This document shows positions 54,407-62,863 of a stretch of DNA of 64,000 nt, in pieces. Both the position numbers and the translations under genes were made by a program. This DNA comes from Aeribacillus composti. GTDB taxonomy: Bacteria; Bacillota; Bacilli; Bacillales; Aeribacillaceae. Numbering within the stretch: the first letter of the stretch is position 1; each line of letters opens with the position of its first letter. The DNA is taken from positions 41,916 to 105,915 of the forward strand of contig NZ_VISS01000010.1 in assembly GCF_007827555.1 (NCBI RefSeq). The letters run 5' to 3'. A model generated the notes under the pieces. That model worked only from the letters and a program-made list of their open reading frames with translations. It had not been told where the DNA came from and did not search any database.

Positions 54407-54420
54407 TGTAATCGATTACA
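54407..54420. promoter_or_regulatory. LacI-type/cre operator before the regulator gene
   Basis: Perfect palindrome TGTAATCGATTACA with the central CpG of LacI-family operators. It also fits the CcpA cre consensus, so local regulator, CcpA or both may bind. Confidence 0.65.
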
Positions 54421-55014
54421 AAATAAAAAGCAATACTTTTTCTACTTTTTTAAAAATTAATTGTTTGTAAAACTTTATTAGCGTTAAAAGGGAAAAAAGG
54501 TTTTTAGAATAAAAAACAAATTGTTATATATTCCGAGGCGGCATTTTAAATGATTGACAAAGTCAATTCTTCAAACTACGCAACACATTGTATCCGATGG
54601 CAAATATCCAATCACAGCAATAACTGAACCATTGGGTGCCAATAGAAAAAAACCGGGTTTCTGGTCATAACAGGTAATCCAATATTATTCATCCAGACAG
54701 TTTAGCAGTCTTTTTTTCAGCAAAATGCAGATGTAAAGTGTAAAATATACTGCCAATTGCAAGAGACATCCAGCATACATGCACGTGTACAGTAATGAAA
54801 TATTGAAAAACAAAACTCGAACAACTCTCCGATCAAAAATTAGAATTTTTTATTTATGAATGCCTATTGGATCTTACTATGAAATAATTTGAAATCGACA
54901 TCGCCTTAATCTGCAATTAAAGCCCCAAATTTATCATTCAATTACCGCTCATTTAACTTCATTCAAATGCTAAATGAACAGTTACCGATAGACGGCTGAA
55001 TGACTTTATTAAAA
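54421..55014. other. Non-coding stretch upstream of the sugar cluster
   Basis: AT-rich; promoter region of the LacI-type gene at its left end. No gene, remnant or repeat could be supported in the rest. Confidence 0.5.
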
Positions 55015-55052
55015 CAAAAAAGAACCCTTGATGCTTTATAGCAAGGGCTCGT
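55015..55052 (-). terminator. Sortase gene terminator
   Basis: Stem GAGCCCTTG/CAAGGGTTC with one G-T pair, followed by a T run on the minus strand. Confidence 0.8.
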
Positions 55053-55064
55053 TTTTCCACTGAA

Positions 55065-55652
55065 TTATGCCGGTACCGCATAAATAATATATCGCTGTGG
55101 CGCATTTCCAATATAACCGAACGGATAGCATGTTGTTAACGTTAAAACTTCGTTTGGAGCAGTAGATCGGATCACTGTTCGATCATCGGCATCAACAATC
55201 TCTGTTTCCTGAATTAAATATGTGAAACGACCATACTCCATTTCAACAATGAGTTCATCTCCAATTTTTAAATCGCCAACATTGCGAAAAACTGTATCCC
55301 GATGTCCTGATAAAACGATTTGGTCGTTTTGCCCAGAAAAAGCAGTGCCTCTGTAATGACCGACGCCTTTCTCCAATTCGTCTTCATCCGTCCCCTCAAC
55401 GATCGGCAATTGTGCTTTAAGTTTCGGGATGTGCAAAATGCCAATCACCTCGTCCATTTTCGGTTGAAAGTCGCTTGGTACAACTTCGCTTCTCTCCTTT
55501 TTCTTTACACCTTCTGCACCAACAAGCTGATGGGCTTCCTTCAATGCCTCATTTTGTGCGCTGTGCATTGACCATAACTTCCATCCGCCATATGCGACAC
55601 AAAACAAACCACAGCCAATAAACAAAATGGGCAGCCAATTTTTCACATGCAT
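55065..55652 (-). CDS. Class D sortase
   Basis: A membrane-anchored transpeptidase that attaches LPXTG-type surface proteins to the wall. The 195-residue protein has an N-terminal membrane helix (residues 7-28) and a sortase barrel with the catalytic His in VLSGHRDTVF, Cys in LTLTTCYPFGY and Arg in NAPQRYIIYAV. It resembles B. subtilis YhcS. No substrate gene with a clear sorting signal remains next to it. Confidence 0.9.
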   Translation of the reverse strand: MHVKNWLPILFIGCGLFCVAYGGWKLWSMHSAQNEALKEAHQLVGAEGVKKKERSEVVPSDFQPKMDEVIGILHIPKLKAQLPIVEGTDEDELEKGVGHYRGTAFSGQNDQIVLSGHRDTVFRNVGDLKIGDELIVEMEYGRFTYLIQETEIVDADDRTVIRSTAPNEVLTLTTCYPFGYIGNAPQRYIIYAVPA

Positions 55653-55895
55653 CCTCTTCCTTTAATTGAGACTGTTGTTAATTATTTTACCATAAAAAGT
55701 CGAGAAGACATCCGCTTCATTTTGCGGAGAAAACCAAAAAATAAAATAATCGGACCCCAGCTACTGTTCTTAGGGAAACCTGTTAAAGCAGCCCATAAAA
55801 ATGCTAGGCGTCGGTCTGTTTTCAATTGATCTGAAATAAGTAAAAAAAGTAAGAACGTCTCAAGGGCAGAATTTAAAATTGTTGTGAAGGACAAA
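55653..55895. other. Remnant upstream of the sortase gene
   Basis: A minus-strand frame (55682-55894, 70 codons) is hydrophobic, ends in basic residues (LRKMKRMSSRLFMVK) and begins right at the end of MITE copy C. It could be the tail of a membrane protein cut off by the element. Not recognisable. Confidence 0.35.
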
Positions 55896-56009
55896 GGGGC
55901 TTGTCTATAAGACTTTTTCGGCTTATAGACGGCCCCCTTTAAAATTTTAAAAACGTTGATATTTGATGTTTTTTGTTTTCAATGGAGATTTGACTGTCTG
56001 AACAGCCCC
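55896..56009 (+). mobile_element. MITE copy C (114 bp)
   Basis: Begins GGGGCTTGTCTATAAG, contains the hairpin arms TATAAG and CTTATA, AAAACGTTG and TTTTCAATGGAGATTTGACT, and ends in GAACAGCCCC. Same orientation as copy B and most like copy A at its ends. It lies between the acoC-type gene and the sortase gene. Confidence 0.7.
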
Positions 56010-56037
56010 AATTTGTCTATATTTCTTCAAACCCACA

Positions 56038-57423
56038 TTAATTGACAAAAATGAAATTTGGCTCGTTCAAATATTTTTTTAGCTCGTTCAATGCTTTTTG
56101 TGCCAACACTCCGTCCATAATCCGGTGATCATAACTGAGCGATAACGCCATCATGGATGCAATTTCAATCGAATCATCGACCACAACAGTTTTTTTCTCG
56201 ATTCGGCCGATGCCAAGAATACACGATTGCGGATGGTTGATAATCGGTGTAAACCATGCGCCATCAGCTGATCCAATATTCGATATCGTACATGTAGAGC
56301 CTGTCATTTCATCCGCTTGAATAGAACCATCTCTTGCCTTTAGGGAAAGCTCGTGAATTTCTTTAGCAATTTGAAATAATGTTTTTTGGTCTGCATGCCG
56401 TATGACCGGAACGACAAGACCGCGGTCTGTATCAGCCGCAAAACCGATATGGTATTGTTTCTTCAAAATGATTTCTTCACGTTCTTCATGAAAGGAAGCG
56501 TTTAATTGTGGATATTTTTTCAAAACGATCGTCAATGCTTTCACAACATAAGCTAAATAGGTGAGTTTGATTGCTTCCTCTTCCGCAAATGATTTTACGC
56601 TTTGCCGATGCTGAACAAGCTTTGTAACATTCACTTCATCAAAATGTGTTACATGCGGAATCGTCTTTTTCGAATGAACCATTGAACGTGCAATGAGTTT
56701 GCGAATGTTTGAAAGCGGAATATATTCATCTTGTATCGAATTGATCTTTGTTTCTTCCTTCGGATTTTTTTGCGGACTTTCCATCTCATGCAGCTGATTT
56801 TTGCGTCTTTTGATCACGGCCTCAATATCTTCTTTTAATATTTTGCCGTTTGGACCCGATGGAGTTACCTCTTCAAGATTCACTTGATGTTCTCTTGCAA
56901 ATTTGCGCACGGATGGAGCGGCAACTATGAATGAAGAATTTGTTTGCTTCTCTTTTTCCCTTTTCTTGTGCTCGTTGCGAATATCCTCTTCCGTTACTTT
57001 CCCGTTTAAACCAGTCGGCTCCACAAGCCGCCAATCCACCCCTAGCTCTTTCGCTAATTTCTTCACGCGCGGCGTCGCCTTTTTCTCGACTTTTTGCTCC
57101 GTCGCTGCTTGTCCTTCCGATCTTTCTTGTTCTTTCAATCTTTCATTCGTTTCTTCTTGTTTGATGTCAGGCTGCCCGTCGCGTTCAGCTGTTTCAATTG
57201 TTGCAAGCACTTCGCCAACAGATGCTGTATCTCCTCTTTTTTTGCGGATTTCCTTCACGATTCCGCTTGCAGGTGCATGCAGCTCCGAAACCGCCTTTTC
57301 CGTTTGAACTTCGACAAGTATGTCATTTTGCTCCACCGCATCCCCTTCTGACACATGCCAAAATGCAATTAAGCTCTCATTATATTCTTCCGACAATTGC
57401 GGCAATTTAATTTCAATAATCAT
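56038..57423 (-). CDS. acoC: Dihydrolipoyl acyltransferase (E2) of an acetoin/2-oxo acid dehydrogenase complex
   Basis: Core subunit transferring the acyl group from E1 to CoA. Of 461 residues, 1-76 form a lipoyl domain (attachment Lys43 in VQTEKAVSEL). Two peripheral-subunit-binding domains follow, at about 117-150 (TPRVKKLAKELGVDWRLVEP) and 169-203 (APSVRKFAREHQVNLEEVTP); one is the rule. The catalytic domain (about 235-461) ends with the active-site LSYDHRIMDG. GGAGG precedes the ATG. Third gene of the operon; no E3 gene follows, so the general dihydrolipoamide dehydrogenase must serve. Whether the substrate is acetoin or another 2-oxo acid is judged from AcoR next door. Confidence 0.88.
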   Translation of the reverse strand: MIIEIKLPQLSEEYNESLIAFWHVSEGDAVEQNDILVEVQTEKAVSELHAPASGIVKEIRKKRGDTASVGEVLATIETAERDGQPDIKQEETNERLKEQERSEGQAATEQKVEKKATPRVKKLAKELGVDWRLVEPTGLNGKVTEEDIRNEHKKREKEKQTNSSFIVAAPSVRKFAREHQVNLEEVTPSGPNGKILKEDIEAVIKRRKNQLHEMESPQKNPKEETKINSIQDEYIPLSNIRKLIARSMVHSKKTIPHVTHFDEVNVTKLVQHRQSVKSFAEEEAIKLTYLAYVVKALTIVLKKYPQLNASFHEEREEIILKKQYHIGFAADTDRGLVVPVIRHADQKTLFQIAKEIHELSLKARDGSIQADEMTGSTCTISNIGSADGAWFTPIINHPQSCILGIGRIEKKTVVVDDSIEIASMMALSLSYDHRIMDGVLAQKALNELKKYLNEPNFIFVN

Positions 57424-57452
57424 GTTGGCCTCCTGTGAAAGAAATGGTAGAT

Positions 57453-58472
57453 TTATTCATTAACGAGTTTTACAGCTTCTTGATAAATTTTTTCTGCATT
57501 CGGTAAAACAAACTGTTCAAGCGGGCGGCTGAAAGGAATCGGCACGTCTGGTACAGCCAATCGTTTGACCGGAGCTTCTAAGTCATACAAGCCTTCCTCT
57601 GCAGCTATGGCAGCGATCTCCGCCGTCATGCCGTATGATAAATAATCTTCATCTACTACAAGTAATCGATGAGTCTTTTTAATGGATTGCAGGATTGTTT
57701 CACGATCTAACGGGACAAGTGAACGCAAATCGATGACTTCTGCTTCAATTCCTTCTTGCTCCAGCTTTTTGGCAGCCTCCAATGCATGATGAGTCGTCAT
57801 TTGAATCCCTACAATTGTTATATCTTTCCCTTCCCTGACAACGTTTGCTTTTCCTAGCGGCACCGTGTAAGCTTCTTCCGGCACATGACCGACTGATGCG
57901 TCTAATTGATCCATCCATCCTAAGCCTTGCAGCGTTTTATGGAACATAAAGACTACAGGATTATCATCCCGAATGGCTGAAATCATCATCCCTTTTAAAT
58001 CATATGGAGTGGATGGAGCCACCACTTTCATTCCCGGCAAATGCGCAAACGTTGCATACAAAGTTTGAGAGTGCTGAGCAGCATCACTATACCCTCCGCC
58101 AACAGCGGTCATTAACACGATTGGCAGCTTCACTCGGCCGCCCGACATATAAGGGATTTTTGCCATATGGTTATAAATTTGATCCATACAAACTCCGAAG
58201 AAATCGACAAACATCAATTCAACGATCGGCCGCATTCCTTCGGTTGCTGCGCCAATGGCCGCTCCAATAAATGCAGTTTCAGATATCGGGGTATCAATCA
58301 CTCGATCTGATCCAAATTGTTGAAATAACCCTTCTGTCGATCCGAAGATACCCCCGTAAACTCCGACATCCTCCCCCATGACAAACACGTTTGGATCTCG
58401 CTCCATCTCCAATTTAATCGCTTCCGCCATGGCCTTATTTCCCGTTAACAAGCGCGTTTTTGTTCCTTGCAC
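57453..58472 (-). CDS. acoB: Acetoin/2-oxo acid dehydrogenase E1 beta subunit
   Basis: A 339-residue transketolase-like E1 beta subunit: GNKAMAEAIKLEME, VMGEDVGVYGGIFGSTEGL, TPISETAFIGAAIGAATEGMRPIVELMF, GGGYSDAAQHSQTLYATFAHLPGMKVVAPSTPYD and LLVVDEDYLSYGMTAEI. Starts at a GTG (58472) with AAAGGGG upstream. It pairs with the alpha subunit gene 25 bases before it. Confidence 0.92.
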   Translation of the reverse strand: MQGTKTRLLTGNKAMAEAIKLEMERDPNVFVMGEDVGVYGGIFGSTEGLFQQFGSDRVIDTPISETAFIGAAIGAATEGMRPIVELMFVDFFGVCMDQIYNHMAKIPYMSGGRVKLPIVLMTAVGGGYSDAAQHSQTLYATFAHLPGMKVVAPSTPYDLKGMMISAIRDDNPVVFMFHKTLQGLGWMDQLDASVGHVPEEAYTVPLGKANVVREGKDITIVGIQMTTHHALEAAKKLEQEGIEAEVIDLRSLVPLDRETILQSIKKTHRLLVVDEDYLSYGMTAEIAAIAAEEGLYDLEAPVKRLAVPDVPIPFSRPLEQFVLPNAEKIYQEAVKLVNE

Positions 58473-58497
58473 AGCTTATAACCCCTTTCCTGTTTAT

Positions 58498-59487
58498 TTA
58501 CGAAACGTATAAATCTTTTAAAGCATCTTCCGGATTCGGATAATTGCTGCTGCGTGCAAATTGATAAGCAGCGTCTACTTCCTGTTTTGCTTTATTTTCA
58601 ATGATGTCAAGATCGTTTTCCGCTATGTTTTGTTCAGAGATTAATAGATTTCGAAGGCGTATGATCGGATCTTTATCCCGAAGAAGCGACACTTCATTTT
58701 TATCTCTATACAGCTCCGGATCCCCTTGGAAATGTCCCAAGTAACGATATGTTTCAATTTCAATAATCGATGGACCTTCGCCTCGTCTGGCGCGTTCCAC
58801 TGCTTCTTTTGATACTTCGTACATGCTGATCGGATCGTTGTCTTTGACGTAATATCCTTTAATGCCATATGCAGCTGCACGAACATCATTGGATGCTACA
58901 GATGTCGATGCTGTTTTCGGAACAGAAATTCCGTACTGATTATTTTCAATCACCACAATAAGAGGTAAATTCCAAAGTGCTGCCATATTTAATGACTCAT
59001 GGAAAGCTCCTTGATTTGCGGCTCCCTCTCCGATAAATGAAACCGCAACCCAGTCTTTTCCTTTTTTCTTAGCAGCTAGTGCTGCGCCAAGGGCGTGCGG
59101 GATTCCTGCTCCAACAATTCCTCCACAGGAAAACTTGACATCCGGATCAAACAAATGCATATGTCCTCCCTTACCTTTGCCAAGCCCGGTTTCTTTTCCA
59201 AAAATTTCAGCCGTCATTTTATTTAGGTCAACGCCTTTGGCGATGGCATGATGATGAGGCCTGTGAGGCGACGTAACCGTATCTTCTTTTTTCAAATGGA
59301 CACATATGCCGACGGCTGCCGGTTCTTGCCCTGTTGCCAAATGCATTTCGCCAGGAACAGGACCAGCCCCAATATTGAAAACCGGATTCTTCCCTTCAGT
59401 ATAAGCTTCTGCCATTTTGTCTTCGTAATAACGGATTTTGTACATGTTTTCATACATCCATAAAAGATCATTTTTAGAAATTGCCAA
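58498..59487 (-). CDS. acoA: Acetoin/2-oxo acid dehydrogenase E1 alpha subunit
   Basis: Thiamine diphosphate-dependent E1 alpha of 329 residues. SPHRPHHHAIAKG lines the active site, KGKGGHMHLF follows, and the cofactor motif runs from FIGEGAANQGAFHESLNMAALW to ENNQYGIS. The start is a TTG at 59487 with GGGAGAG upstream. First gene of the operon, expressed from the sigma-54 promoter at 59537-59552 with a cre-like site just downstream. Confidence 0.92.
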   Translation of the reverse strand: MAISKNDLLWMYENMYKIRYYEDKMAEAYTEGKNPVFNIGAGPVPGEMHLATGQEPAAVGICVHLKKEDTVTSPHRPHHHAIAKGVDLNKMTAEIFGKETGLGKGKGGHMHLFDPDVKFSCGGIVGAGIPHALGAALAAKKKGKDWVAVSFIGEGAANQGAFHESLNMAALWNLPLIVVIENNQYGISVPKTASTSVASNDVRAAAYGIKGYYVKDNDPISMYEVSKEAVERARRGEGPSIIEIETYRYLGHFQGDPELYRDKNEVSLLRDKDPIIRLRNLLISEQNIAENDLDIIENKAKQEVDAAYQFARSSNYPNPEDALKDLYVS

Positions 59488-59512
59488 TGTATTCTCTCCC
59501 TTCTACCAAAAT

Positions 59513-59526
59513 AGAAAACGGTTTCA
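59513..59526 (-). promoter_or_regulatory. cre-like site at the acoA transcription start
   Basis: On the minus strand TGAAACCGTTTTCT fits the CcpA consensus TGWNANCGNTNWCA except for the last base. It begins about 11 bases past the -12 element, where transcription should start, an ideal place for catabolite repression. Confidence 0.65.
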
Positions 59527-59536
59527 AATAGTTAAA

Positions 59537-59552
59537 TGCAAAAATTGTGCCA
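59537..59552 (-). promoter_or_regulatory. Sigma-54 (-24/-12) promoter of the aco operon
   Basis: TGGCACAATTTTTGCA equals the consensus TGGCAC-N5-TTGCA exactly, 50 bases before the acoA start, next to the gene of a sigma-54 activator. Confidence 0.93.
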
Positions 59553-59614
59553 AACTACATTTTTCGTGATTGATATATTTAGTTTCATTGAAAATGAATA
59601 AGATTTTCTTATGC

Positions 59615-59643
59615 TACAAAAAAACGTCCCGTTTTGGGACGCT
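59615..59643 (-). terminator. acoR terminator
   Basis: Stem ACGTCCC/GGGACGC (one mismatch) with T run on the minus strand, between the acoR stop and the aco promoter. Confidence 0.8.
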
Positions 59644-59652
59644 TTTTAGAGA

Positions 59653-59692
59653 CACAATGATACAATTTGATACGAAATGAAACAAAATGATA
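59653..59692 (-). promoter_or_regulatory. Four 10-bp-phased repeats, probable AcoR binding region
   Basis: Read on the minus strand: TATCATTTTG / TTTCATTTCG / TATCAAATTG / TATCATTGTG, four consecutive decamers with consensus T-W-T-C-A. They lie on one face of the helix, 100-140 bp upstream of the -24/-12 promoter and directly after the acoR stop, the usual place for an activator site of sigma-54 promoters. Confidence 0.6.
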
Positions 59693-61621
59693 TTAATAAG
59701 GGATTTGAAATCTTTGCATTTGCCGATAAAAAGTGCTTCGTGATATCCCTAAATATTGCGCAGCTTTTGTGATGTTGCCGTTATATAGACGTAAAGCTTG
59801 CAAGATCGACTGCTTTTTCATTTCATCTCGATGAATAAACACCGTTTCCGCTTTTGGCTTGGAGTCCGTTTTTATAATTTCCTCAGGCAAATCTTTAATA
59901 GTTAAAACAGGCTTCGTCAATTTGTTTAAAGTTCTTTCTACTATATTTTGCAATTCTCTAATGTTTCCCGGCCAATGATAATGTATTAACGCTTGAAAAA
60001 AATCCGGTTTGATTTCAGGAAAAGGCTTATTTAACTTTTCACAATTTTTTTCAATAAAATGATGAACAAGGAGCGGTATGTCTTCTTTTCTTTCTCGCAA
60101 TGACGGCAAAGTGATCGGCATGACATTAAGCCGGAAAAACAAATCCTCCCGAAAGCTTCCTTTTTCGACCTCTTCCCGAAGATTTTTGTTCGTCGCTGCG
60201 ATGATGCGAACATCAACAGGCAAAACTTTATGCCCGCCGATTCGCACCACTTCCTTTTCTTGTATGACTCGCAAAAGCAATACTTGCATTTCCAAAGACA
60301 TTTCTCCAATCTCATCTAAAAAAAGCGTACCGCCATCGGCAAGCTCAAATTTTCCTGCACTTCCCCCTTTTTTCGCTCCGGTAAAAGCACCGTCCGCATA
60401 ACCAAACAGTTCGCTTCCTAATAAATCTCGAGGAATTCCGCCGCAATTGATGGCTATAAAAGGCTTATGCTTTCTGTCGCTTTCATTATGGATCGCTTGT
60501 GCAAACATTTCTTTTCCCGTACCGCTTTCTCCTAAAATTAATACATTTGAGTCCGTTTTTGCTGCTAGCTTCGCTTCGTTTACTTTTTGGAGAAACTGAG
60601 GATGCTTCCCGATCATATCAGAAAAAGTGATTTTCGCCTGATTGCCAGATAAATGATTAATAAATTGTCTTATCTTTTGAATCTCTTTTATAATCATCAT
60701 TGAACCGATCCATTGGCTGTCTTTATAAATGGGGAGTTTATCAACTAGAACATGAAAAACTTTGTTTGACTGTTTTATTTTTAAGTGCAGTTCATGATTT
60801 TGAAGATGTCGAGGGCGATTGGAAATAATCGATTTGTTGCTAAAAACTTCGCTGATCTTTTTCCCTTCCAGGCAAGAATGATTCAATTGAAGCAGCTTTT
60901 TTAATTGATCATTCACTTTAATAATGAGCCCTTCCGTATCGAAAATGAGGATGCTCTCTTTCATATTATTGGTAGTCGCTTCAAGAAATCTTTGCATCAT
61001 AATGTTTTTTTCTGTCTTTTCAATCAGCTCCAGCTGGTACTCAATGGCTTTCACTGCTGACACTACCATGCCTAAAGTATGTGGATGAACCTTTTCATAT
61101 GGGCCTGAAACATTTAATACGCCGATTATCTTTCCTTTTGAATCGTGAATGGGCGCGGCCGAACACGTCCATGCCTGGCAAATTTCCGAATAATGCTCCT
61201 CAGCATATATTTGTACAGGTTGATTGATCACAATCGAAGTGCCGATTGCATTCGTTCCCATTGCTTGTTCACTCCAATCGGCACCTTCCACAAATTGAAT
61301 ATCAGCTGCCATCTTTAACGTATCAGCGTCGCCAATTGATTTTAACAACTGTCCCTTTTCGTTGCAAAGAATCACTAAAAAACCCGAGCCCTTTACGATT
61401 GAATACAATCCTTCCATAAACGGAACCGAACATTCAATTAAAGGCTTGTAATGGTCTATTTCGATTTTTTTTATTTGACCGTATCGCTGAAAAGGGTCAA
61501 CTTCCATTTCTTTGGAACGAATCCATGAATCTTTTACAATGGGAGATAATTTTTCGTCGAGCTTATTTTCAAAAATAAAGCGCTTCCAACATTGTTTGAC
61601 ATACTCTCTTTTCTTCATCAT
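59693..61621 (-). CDS. acoR: Sigma-54-dependent activator AcoR
   Basis: Bacterial enhancer-binding protein that opens the sigma-54 promoter of the aco operon on sensing the inducer. Of 642 residues, about 60-200 are a GAF-type sensor, 210-315 a PAS domain (ILIFDTEGLIIKVND), 330-560 the AAA+ motor with Walker A GESGTGKE (364-371), the sigma-54 contact GAFTGA (411-416) and Walker B GGTLFLDEIGEM, and 600-640 a Fis-type helix-turn-helix (NITKAAQYLGISRSTFYRQM). AAGGAGG precedes ATG ATG. Located just upstream of its target operon, in the same direction, with its own terminator. Confidence 0.92.
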   Translation of the reverse strand: MMKKREYVKQCWKRFIFENKLDEKLSPIVKDSWIRSKEMEVDPFQRYGQIKKIEIDHYKPLIECSVPFMEGLYSIVKGSGFLVILCNEKGQLLKSIGDADTLKMAADIQFVEGADWSEQAMGTNAIGTSIVINQPVQIYAEEHYSEICQAWTCSAAPIHDSKGKIIGVLNVSGPYEKVHPHTLGMVVSAVKAIEYQLELIEKTEKNIMMQRFLEATTNNMKESILIFDTEGLIIKVNDQLKKLLQLNHSCLEGKKISEVFSNKSIISNRPRHLQNHELHLKIKQSNKVFHVLVDKLPIYKDSQWIGSMMIIKEIQKIRQFINHLSGNQAKITFSDMIGKHPQFLQKVNEAKLAAKTDSNVLILGESGTGKEMFAQAIHNESDRKHKPFIAINCGGIPRDLLGSELFGYADGAFTGAKKGGSAGKFELADGGTLFLDEIGEMSLEMQVLLLRVIQEKEVVRIGGHKVLPVDVRIIAATNKNLREEVEKGSFREDLFFRLNVMPITLPSLRERKEDIPLLVHHFIEKNCEKLNKPFPEIKPDFFQALIHYHWPGNIRELQNIVERTLNKLTKPVLTIKDLPEEIIKTDSKPKAETVFIHRDEMKKQSILQALRLYNGNITKAAQYLGISRSTFYRQMQRFQIPY

Positions 61622-62521
61622 AAAACACCTCCTTCAATTGTTGATTGAAGCTTCTCCGTCCAATCGCATCACATGCCAGCTTACAATGTTTATCGTATTT
61701 TTTAATATTCTCCTTTATTGTAGCATTACAAAAAAGCTGTGAGAACTAGCGATCCACTGAATGAAGCTCCTTTTATTTTGAAACTTTTTAAATCAAAAAT
61801 GCTGGAAACCCCCTTTTGCTTTTTCAATCATGAGAAATTGGGGCTCCCTTCTTTTGATATCCCGTAAATACAGAAATTTACAGTTGCCGATCGTACTGGA
61901 CACATCGACAAAATTGTACAAAATTGGTCATAAAAAAAACCGATTCCAAAAGATTGGAATCAGCCTTATTTGCTGCTGCACGGAAGGCCAAATCATTCTC
62001 TTTTTTCCGTTATGCATATGTTTGGAAATTGTATTACCAGTTATTAACTTGATCGAATGGTGATTTGGCAAAGCCTTGTTCTTTCTAAATGAAACGGCTT
62101 CATGGCATTTAAACGGTAATTCTTAATGTTTAAAATCAGTGATTTTTTAGTATGCTTCAAAAAAAGACGAAACGACGTTCCAACGATCACTTTGAAAAAT
62201 GCCGCCGGTTCTTCTGCATATGTAAGCAGAACTCCCTATTGTGAACAAATATTGATCAGTATGATGATGTTTTTCAAACGTCTTCCTTCATTACATAACA
62301 ACTGAATTGAGCTGATAAAAAATATATACAATGTAGGAATGTGGGCAGCTATAAAAGAATAAAGGTTTTTGGCAATGGGAAAGAAGTATAATATATTGAA
62401 ATAATAAAATGCTCTATATTCTGGGAGGATAACATAAAGTTATAACGGGGGAACGTGAATCGTATTAAAACGATCATAAAAATTATTGTGAAAAAATTAT
62501 CATCGGAGCTGTCCTATTCAT
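61622..62521. other. 900-bp non-coding stretch upstream of acoR
   Basis: Contains the acoR promoter region and a short hairpin GATTCCAA/TTGGAATC near 61944-61963. Open frames here (for example 61830-62063) lack ribosome binding sites and recognisable content. Its length and unusual composition suggest decayed sequence. Confidence 0.4.
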
Positions 62522-62863
62522 TTATATTATGTTTTCTTTCTCCTTTTCTTTCGTTAATTGTTTTAATTTGTTGGACAGCTCCATAAACCAATTTTCATCT
62601 TTTGTTAACAAGGCTAAATCAATTAATGCTTTAATCTGCTCTTCATTTTCTATTGGAGATACGGGCAATTTTTTTACCCAATGATTTAATGTTTCAACTG
62701 TTTTACCAACGACGATTTCATTGTCACAAGCCATAACTTTTACTCTTATAATCTTTTGTGATGAATCTATCGTTTCAACATAACCGTAAATAAATTCGCC
62801 GCTTTTTGTTTTTCCTTTTACCCAATCCCCTACTTTCACTGGCAACTGATTGATTCCTTCCAT
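62522..62863 (-). CDS. IDEAL-domain protein
   Basis: A 113-residue soluble protein. An N-terminal SH3-like segment (KVGDWVKGKTKSGEFIYGYVETI) is followed by the C-terminal IDEAL-type helix (ALIDLALLTKDENWFMELSNKL), a motif found in several small Bacillus proteins of unclear role, then a Lys/Glu-rich tail. The ATG at 62863 is behind GTGGTGG; a start at 62878 is less likely. Single gene. Confidence 0.7.
   Translation of the reverse strand: MEGINQLPVKVGDWVKGKTKSGEFIYGYVETIDSSQKIIRVKVMACDNEIVVGKTVETLNHWVKKLPVSPIENEEQIKALIDLALLTKDENWFMELSNKLKQLTKEKEKENII

Noticed and set aside
62455..62586. Small membrane-like ORF of 43 codons starting with GTG
   Set aside because: Its second half is antisense to the IDEAL-domain gene, and the GGGGG upstream is too close to the start; chance is more likely.
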